Below the pieces are notes generated by a model that worked only from the letters and a program-made list of their open reading frames with translations, was not told the origin of the DNA and searched no databases. From the NCBI RefSeq assembly GCF_000964465.1, contig NZ_BANH01000002.1, forward strand, positions 52,596 through 116,595: a stretch of DNA of 64,000 nucleotides. The letters are read 5' to 3'. This DNA is from Gluconobacter thailandicus F149-1 = NBRC 100600. GTDB lineage: Bacteria > Pseudomonadota > Alphaproteobacteria > Acetobacterales > Acetobacteraceae. Position numbers and translations under genes: made by a program. Shown here piece after piece: positions 59,177-64,000 of this stretch (the stretch's first letter is position 1; each line of letters starts with the position of its first letter).

Positions 59177-59271
59177 GGTAGCACTTTCCTCGATGCTGGA
59201 TGACGCAGGACAGCGAGGCCCGGCGCGTTCCGTAAATCAGGCGCGGCTTATGGCGAACGATAGGACTTTCG

Positions 59272-61074
59272 TCAAGCCCTCATGACCGTTTCGCCAGCCT
59301 GCACCGACCACATTCGTGCATAATAACCATTTTTGCGGAGCAATTCCAGATGAGTTCCACGCTCCACGATACGCCCGGCATCCAGAACAACGATCTGGTC
59401 TGCCTCCTGAACCGTTGAAAGACGATGGGCCACAATCACGGTCGTCCGGGACTGCGCCAACTCCTGCAATTCCTGCTGTATCGCGGCTTCCGTCCAGGTA
59501 TCGAGAGCACTCGTCGCTTCATCCAGCAACAGAATTCTCGGGTCTTTAAGCAGAACGCGCGCAATGGCCACACGCTGTTTTTCACCTCCTGACAGCTTTA
59601 GTCCCCGCTCACCGACAACTGTTTCATATTTTTCTGGCAGTCCGCTGATGAAGTCATGAATCTGAGCCTTTTGCGCCGCCAGATGAACTGCCTCTTCCGG
59701 CGCGGCAGGATCTCCATAAGCGATATTTTCCCCAATCCCTGTATTGAACAGAACAGTGTCCTGCGGGACCGTACCGATGACGCGCTGAAGATCTTCCAGA
59801 GCGACATCCCGCAAATCGTGACCATCAATCCGAATTGCGCCTGACGTCGGATCATAGGCCCGTGTCAGCAGGCGCCCCATGGTAGATTTGCCAGACCCTG
59901 TGTGCCCCACGATTGCCAGAGACGTGCCTGCCGGAATTTCCAGTGAAATATCATGGAGAATTTGGCGCGCCGGATCGTAGCTGAACGAGACATGATCAAA
60001 TGTGATCCTTGCAGCGCCGCCATCAGCCAATCTGACTGGAAGGTGAGCAGGCTCAGGCGCTTCAATGATTTCCGAATGTGTTCCAAGAAGCTCAAGGTAG
60101 TTTTCGAGATCGACCCGGGCATTGCGCCAACCGGCACTCACATAATTCAGCGCCCCGACAGAACTATACAAACCACGAAGATAGCTGCCGATCAGCACGA
60201 ACTGCGCAACACCGATCCGATGCAGCACAATATCATGCGCTGCAAGGCCAAGAAGAGCCGTCGTTGCGCAGGCAATCAGAAGACTTCGTGCCATCTGGGA
60301 AAAACCGACTAGTCTTTTCAGCCTGATTTCCGCGTTTTTCAGAGCCTGTCTGGAGCGGTCATACCGCAGGATCTCCTGGTGACTGTTGGCAAAACTGCGG
60401 ACAGTCTCGAAATTCAGCATACTGTCGACAAGCTGATACTGCGCCTGACTGTTGGCTTTATTCCGTGCCCGCCGCGCTGTCATACGCATCCGCGTGAAGA
60501 CATAGGACACAGCCGCATAAACACCGATGCCGGCGACAACAATCGCGACATATCGCCAGTCAAACACACGCAGAATGACGAAAAGCGTCATTGCCAGCTC
60601 AATGGTATTGGGCAGCACGTTGAAGAGAACGAGACTGAGCAATGTTCCGACAGCGTCGGAGCCACGATCAAGAGTTCTCGTGAGCGCTCCGGTCTGGCGA
60701 TCCAGATGAAATCGCACGCTCAGGGCATGGAGATGCTCAAGCCCGACCAGCGCCACCCGACGCTGAAGGTCGGCCTCAAGGGGGGCAATCAGCATTTCGC
60801 GCAATGGAGTGGAAATGCCGGCAACGACACGAATGACCGTGTATTGCGCGATCAGCCAGACAGGAATCGCAAGAAGTGCCTGATGCTCCGAAAGGGCAGC
60901 CACCATGCGACTGAAGACCCAGGGGGTTGCGACAGTCGTTCCACTTTCAACAAGGAGGAGAACCAGCGCCACACCGACCCAGAAGAAGGTGCGAGCAGGA
61001 TTTTCTGGGCGGATTTTCTGCCAGAGCTGCCCCAGTGGCAACATTTCCGGCGTCGAATCGTATTTCTTTGACAT
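59272..61074 (-). CDS. Atm1/HMT1-type ABC exporter (ABCB family)
   Basis: 600 residues, a half-transporter: six membrane helices (about residues 30-320), then the ATPase with Walker A GHTGSGKST, signature LSGGEKQRVAIAR and Walker B ILLLDEATSALD. HALSVRFHLDRQTGALTRTLDRG and LFNVLPNTIEL are the hallmark of the Atm1 branch, which exports glutathione-linked sulfur or metal species in mitochondria and alphaproteobacteria. Its ATG shares two bases with the opposite-strand NUDIX ATG (CATG). A later ATG (Met11) is a possible start. Confidence 0.9.
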   Translation of the reverse strand: MSKKYDSTPEMLPLGQLWQKIRPENPARTFFWVGVALVLLLVESGTTVATPWVFSRMVAALSEHQALLAIPVWLIAQYTVIRVVAGISTPLREMLIAPLEADLQRRVALVGLEHLHALSVRFHLDRQTGALTRTLDRGSDAVGTLLSLVLFNVLPNTIELAMTLFVILRVFDWRYVAIVVAGIGVYAAVSYVFTRMRMTARRARNKANSQAQYQLVDSMLNFETVRSFANSHQEILRYDRSRQALKNAEIRLKRLVGFSQMARSLLIACATTALLGLAAHDIVLHRIGVAQFVLIGSYLRGLYSSVGALNYVSAGWRNARVDLENYLELLGTHSEIIEAPEPAHLPVRLADGGAARITFDHVSFSYDPARQILHDISLEIPAGTSLAIVGHTGSGKSTMGRLLTRAYDPTSGAIRIDGHDLRDVALEDLQRVIGTVPQDTVLFNTGIGENIAYGDPAAPEEAVHLAAQKAQIHDFISGLPEKYETVVGERGLKLSGGEKQRVAIARVLLKDPRILLLDEATSALDTWTEAAIQQELQELAQSRTTVIVAHRLSTVQEADQIVVLDAGRIVERGTHLELLRKNGYYARMWSVQAGETVMRA

Positions 61075-61981
61075 GCCGGACTATGAGAAAGACAGGCTTC
61101 GCTTTGCAATCTCTCCTGCGCATGCGAAACTTTCCATTGTGTTTGATAAATCCATATCCTCGTCCCTTTCTCATTTTCTTCGCCATATCGAGGCCTGCAA
61201 TAGCGCCCGTCTGCCAGGAAACAGGTTTCCGTTTTTCTGCGCACAGGAGCAGATCGGGTGGATCTCCCCTGAAATTGCAGATTGTCTGGAGGCATCCGGT
61301 CTGAAAGGTCAGACTGGCTTTGGAGTTGCCTCGGGACAGGAGCTTTTTCCCCTTTCCCAGAGATTGGCCGAACAGGGCATTTATGCTTCCCACGACGAGC
61401 CGTTTGACGTGAGAAACGACCTTGGCATTGTCGTTGGTCAGGTGGATCGGGGCGCTATTCCGGTTCTGGGCATTGCTGCCGAAGGTGTGCATCTGAATGG
61501 TCTGGTCGAAGATCCTTCAGGTCCCATGCTGTGGATTGCCCGGAGGAGCATGACCAAGCGACTGGACCCAGGGAAGCTGGATCATCTTGTGGCCGGCGGC
61601 ATGAGTGCAGGTCTGGATCCCCGCACAACAGTCATTAAGGAAGCCAAGGAAGAGGCTGGAATTCCTGAAACCCTCGCACGCCATGCCAAGGCGGTCAGCC
61701 GCCTTCAATACGCCATGGAGCGTCCTGAGGGGCTTAGGCGAGATATTCTGCATTGCTACGACCTGCTGCTGCCTCAGGATTTTACCCCTATTGCGGAAGA
61801 CGGCGAAGTCGAGAGCTTCCATCTGCTTCCGCTAACGGAAGTTTTTGCACGCGTTCGGGACACGGATGATTTCAAGTTCAACGTCAATCTTGTTCTGATT
61901 GACCTTTTCATCAGACGTGGACTTTTCACGCCCGGTGAGAGCCTCATTCTTCAAAATGCTCTGACACGAAAAACATCATGA
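61073..61981 (+). CDS. NUDIX hydrolase with an N-terminal DUF4743-like domain
   Basis: 302 residues. The Nudix box AGGMSAGLDPRTTVIKEAKEEAGI (about residues 183-206) fits GX5EX7REUXEEXGU loosely: the first Glu position is Asp-like and Arg is Lys, while the metal-binding EE pair is intact. The N-terminal half resembles the DUF4743 domain found before Nudix domains related to thiamine pyrophosphokinase fusions. Substrate unknown. ATG 61073 has no ribosome binding site; the frame is open further upstream inside the ABC gene. The stop overlaps the next gene by 4 bp (ATGA). Confidence 0.8.
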   Translation: MPDYEKDRLRFAISPAHAKLSIVFDKSISSSLSHFLRHIEACNSARLPGNRFPFFCAQEQIGWISPEIADCLEASGLKGQTGFGVASGQELFPLSQRLAEQGIYASHDEPFDVRNDLGIVVGQVDRGAIPVLGIAAEGVHLNGLVEDPSGPMLWIARRSMTKRLDPGKLDHLVAGGMSAGLDPRTTVIKEAKEEAGIPETLARHAKAVSRLQYAMERPEGLRRDILHCYDLLLPQDFTPIAEDGEVESFHLLPLTEVFARVRDTDDFKFNVNLVLIDLFIRRGLFTPGESLILQNALTRKTS

Positions 61982-62409
61982 GAAACCTTGGCCTTGCCAC
62001 CCTTTTGCTCACCCTTCCTCTTCTGGGAGGATGCGTTGTGCCCGTGAGCGTTACGCCTGATCTCTGCCGAGAAATGCGTGCTCAGGATACTTTGCAGATC
62101 CGGATGATGTTCGGGCAGACCCGTCCAGGTGGCCTACCGATCACAGATAGCGAATGGCAGGATTTCGTGGCGAAAGAGATCACGCCACGTTTTCCGAGCG
62201 GTCTGACCGTTTTCAATGCTGACGGTCAGTGGATGAACACTGTCACGCATATTGTTGCCCGAGAGCCGTCCCGTATTCTCTGGGTCGTTGTCCCGGCTGA
62301 TAAGAACCTGCAACATAATCTTCGTGCAATTCAGGCTGCTTACCGGCAACAATTCTCTCAACAGGCCGTTGGGCTCACCATTCAATCCGGATGCTCTCTG
62401 TTCAACTGA
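61978..62409 (+). CDS. DUF3574-like lipoprotein
   Basis: 143 residues. Signal peptide LATLLLTLPLLGGC with lipobox LGGC (Cys about residue 19). The mature part has LQIRMMFGQTRPGG, VAKEITPRFPSGLTVFNADGQW and a terminal Cys region (IQSGCSLFN), a pattern I associate with DUF3574; function unknown. Co-translated with the NUDIX gene through an ATGA overlap. Confidence 0.75.
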   Translation: MRNLGLATLLLTLPLLGGCVVPVSVTPDLCREMRAQDTLQIRMMFGQTRPGGLPITDSEWQDFVAKEITPRFPSGLTVFNADGQWMNTVTHIVAREPSRILWVVVPADKNLQHNLRAIQAAYRQQFSQQAVGLTIQSGCSLFN

Positions 62410-62503
62410 CAGTCATAGTGTTTTCCGGAGCCTGCAGGTCAGACCTGTCTGACGCAGGTAGCCATCGCTATCTTTTCTGCAGGCTTCCATTTTCAGGATC
62501 CCC

Positions 62504-63613
62504 ATGATCGACCAGCTCCCTCCTCGCTCCCCTGAAGCCATCCCGGTAGAAGCGTCTGACTCCACCGGAACCATCCAGCGGCGGGCTCGCGGATTTCTGG
62601 CGCTCTTTTTTGTCGCTATCGGTCTCTACACGCTCAAGAGCTTTCTGCCGGCTCTGCTATGGGGTTGCGTTTTCGCCATTTCGCTTTGGCCTCTATATCA
62701 ACGGGCCGAGCGACGTTTTGGCCGAAGCGACTGGCTTCCAATGATCTTCACCCTCGTCGTAGCGCTGATTTTCCTCGTGCCCGTCTCGCTCGTGGGGGTG
62801 AAGCTTGCTGACGAAATCAGAAGTGCCCTCGAATGGATTGATGACGTCCGCAATAATGGCATCCCGATGCCTGAATGGGTTCCGCATCTTCCGTTCATTG
62901 CGTCTCAGGCCACGACCTGGTGGCAGAACCACATGACAAGCCCGCAGCGCCTGTCACACCTGCTTCATTCCGTCGATGTTGGGCATGGTATGCAGATGAC
63001 GAAGCAGGTCGGCTCACAGGTTGCCCGCCGCGGGACGCTCTTCGCGTTCTCTCTGCTGACGCTGTTCTTCCTGCTCAAGGATGGCGACTACGTTATTCGC
63101 AAGGGTCTTGTGGGCTCCCACCGTCTATTCGGGGCGCAAGGAGAAAGTCTGGCCAAACAGATGATCTCTTCCGTCCATGGAACGCTTGCAGGACTGGTCC
63201 TGGTGGGACTGGGAGAAGGCGCCATTATGGGTATGGCCTACATGCTGACAGGTGCACCACAGCCGCTTCTGTTTGCCATGCTGACGGCAGTGGCAGCGAT
63301 GATCCCGTTTCTGGCTTGGCCTACTGTGGGTCTGGTGGCCCTGTTACTCCTCGCCAAGAGCAGCATGATTGGCGCAATCGTCGTCATGGCTCTGGGATCC
63401 GTCGTGATCTTTGTGGCGGATCACTTCGTTCGCCCTGTTCTGATTGGAGGTAGCACCAAGATGCCTTTCCTATGGGTTCTGCTCGGCATTCTTGGAGGAG
63501 CAGAAACCTGGGGCCTTCTGGGCCTATTCCTTGGACCGGCGATCATGGCCGCACTACATCTGCTGTGGACGCTCTGGACCGAAGAGCGCACAGACGGAAA
63601 AAAGGCCTCTTAG
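62504..63613 (+). CDS. AI-2E transporter family membrane protein (second copy)
   Basis: 369 residues with the same layout as the paralogue at 11577: N-terminal helices (LFFVAIGLYTLKSFLPALLWGCVF), a hydrophilic loop with Trp residues, and the C-terminal signature DHFVRPVLIGG with LLGILGGAETWGLLGLFLGP. Transported compound unknown. The stop lies inside a terminator hairpin. ATG 62504 follows CAGGATCCCC. Confidence 0.85.
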   Translation: MIDQLPPRSPEAIPVEASDSTGTIQRRARGFLALFFVAIGLYTLKSFLPALLWGCVFAISLWPLYQRAERRFGRSDWLPMIFTLVVALIFLVPVSLVGVKLADEIRSALEWIDDVRNNGIPMPEWVPHLPFIASQATTWWQNHMTSPQRLSHLLHSVDVGHGMQMTKQVGSQVARRGTLFAFSLLTLFFLLKDGDYVIRKGLVGSHRLFGAQGESLAKQMISSVHGTLAGLVLVGLGEGAIMGMAYMLTGAPQPLLFAMLTAVAAMIPFLAWPTVGLVALLLLAKSSMIGAIVVMALGSVVIFVADHFVRPVLIGGSTKMPFLWVLLGILGGAETWGLLGLFLGPAIMAALHLLWTLWTEERTDGKKAS

Positions 63614-63620
63614 GCCTTTT
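63600..63620 (+). terminator. Terminator spanning the stop codon of the second AI-2E gene
   Basis: AAAAGGCC / GGCCTTTT with a 5-nt loop; the 3' arm includes the TAG stop's last base and ends in TTTT. Confidence 0.75.
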
Positions 63621-63654
63621 ACCAAACCAAATTTTTTGGAAATTACCGCAGGAC

Positions 63655-63731
63655 TGGTCGGGCAGGCGGGATTCGAACCCACGACCCCCAGTCCCCCAGA
63701 CTGGTGCGCTACCAGGCTGCGCTACTGCCCG
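63655..63731 (-). tRNA. tRNA-Pro (GGG)
   Basis: 77 nt including an encoded CCA. Acceptor stem CGGGCAG / CTGCCCG, D arm GCGCAGCCTGGTAGCGC, anticodon arm CCAGT-CTGGGGG-ACTGG (anticodon GGG), T arm with GTTCGAATCC. Confidence 0.95.
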
Positions 63732-63790
63732 TTTGTCCTGCGGTTGCGGTGGTTTAGCAGCGTAACGCCATCACCGCAAGGGCATCTGAT

Positions 63791-64000
63791 TCAGACTGGG
63801 AGAAGATTTCTCAGAAGCTGAAGTTCTTCGAGAATTTCCTTTAGTTCAGCGCGCAGAAATTCATTCTCTGCATCAAGATGTTTTACAGACGCACAGAGAT
63901 GCTGATTCGCATCCTGAAGCGCCAGCACCTCTTCCGTATCACGAATTGAAAACAGCTCGGCTTCGGCTTCGGCTTCGGCTTCGGCTTCGGCTTCGGCTTC
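63791..64000 (-). CDS. C-terminal part of a coiled-coil protein with a Glu-Ala dipeptide repeat
   Basis: An open minus-strand frame runs from the window edge to TGA at 63791. It starts with an (EA)7 repeat, then a heptad-like, Leu/Glu-rich helix (VLALQDANQHLC, FLRAELKEILEELQLLRNLL) ending in Pro-Val. I recognise no family. Likely a soluble coiled coil; the N-terminus lies outside the window, so the start and full size are unknown. Confidence 0.6.
   Translation of the reverse strand, partial: EAEAEAEAEAEAEAELFSIRDTEEVLALQDANQHLCASVKHLDAENEFLRAELKEILEELQLLRNLLPV
63959..64000. repeat. Hexanucleotide microsatellite (GGCTTC)n
   Basis: Seven exact copies of GGCTTC reach the window edge and may continue. 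Multiples of 6 bp keep the frame, so slippage would change only the number of Glu-Ala pairs. Confidence 0.9.

Overview
The window reads as a chromosomal, mostly housekeeping stretch of an acetic acid bacterium (Acetobacteraceae, Alphaproteobacteria; most like Gluconobacter, an inference from gene content and protein sequences remembered, not from a search). Codon use looks even throughout and there is no phage, insertion sequence, integrase, CRISPR array or rRNA operon. The coding density is very high, with many 1-8 bp overlaps between neighbouring genes.

Layout. 1-7675: the end of an EAL-domain protein, an LpxR-like outer-membrane lipid A deacylase, a double cold-shock-domain protein, the leftward operon kdsB-pheA-dapA-smpB, and rightward hisN and serA. 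7700-18950: comM; a sulfur amino-acid operon (sseA-metC-small membrane protein); an AI-2E-family permease coupled to an EEP-family phosphatase/nuclease; cardiolipin synthase; bpt; parC; a small lipoprotein; recO. 19079-31133: a long leftward block, tRNA-Val then birA-coaX-rnj-proS-lolC-lolD-dnaE, then rpsB-tsf. 31196-38057: a proteostasis block read leftward: tRNA-Leu, tig, clpP, clpX, lon, hup. 38127-44281: the NAD(P)HX repair enzyme, a CopD-like membrane protein, a DEAD-box helicase with a long basic repeat-rich N-terminus, and a TrmA-family rRNA methyltransferase. 44226-50164: a complete SUF iron-sulfur assembly operon (regulator-sufB-sufC-sufD-sufS-sufT-sufA) with a palindromic operator in front. 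50236-56092: a DUF445 protein, a PEP-carboxylase-like protein and an S10 serine carboxypeptidase. 56146-64000: a broken VOC-family gene, fusA, rpmB, an Atm1-type ABC exporter, a NUDIX hydrolase, a DUF3574-like lipoprotein, a second AI-2E permease, tRNA-Pro and the end of a gene with a Glu-Ala repeat.

Most notable. clpX is split by one in-frame amber codon (TAG at 34617-34615 on the minus strand) exactly where family members have a Gln codon, and the reading frame downstream is otherwise perfectly preserved; the truncated product would lack sensor-2 and the whole small AAA+ domain. A VOC-family gene at 56146-56547 is broken by two compensating homopolymer indels. The PEP-carboxylase homologue has lost the residues at the positions of the catalytic His/Arg of the family's Gly-rich loop. 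The SUF regulator has a 9-3-9 palindrome with the GACT-N5-AGTC spacing of an IscR box. The DEAD-box helicase carries a 150-bp tandem duplication encoding AT-hook-like repeats. I found no clear novel multi-gene system; the strongest leads are these individual anomalies.
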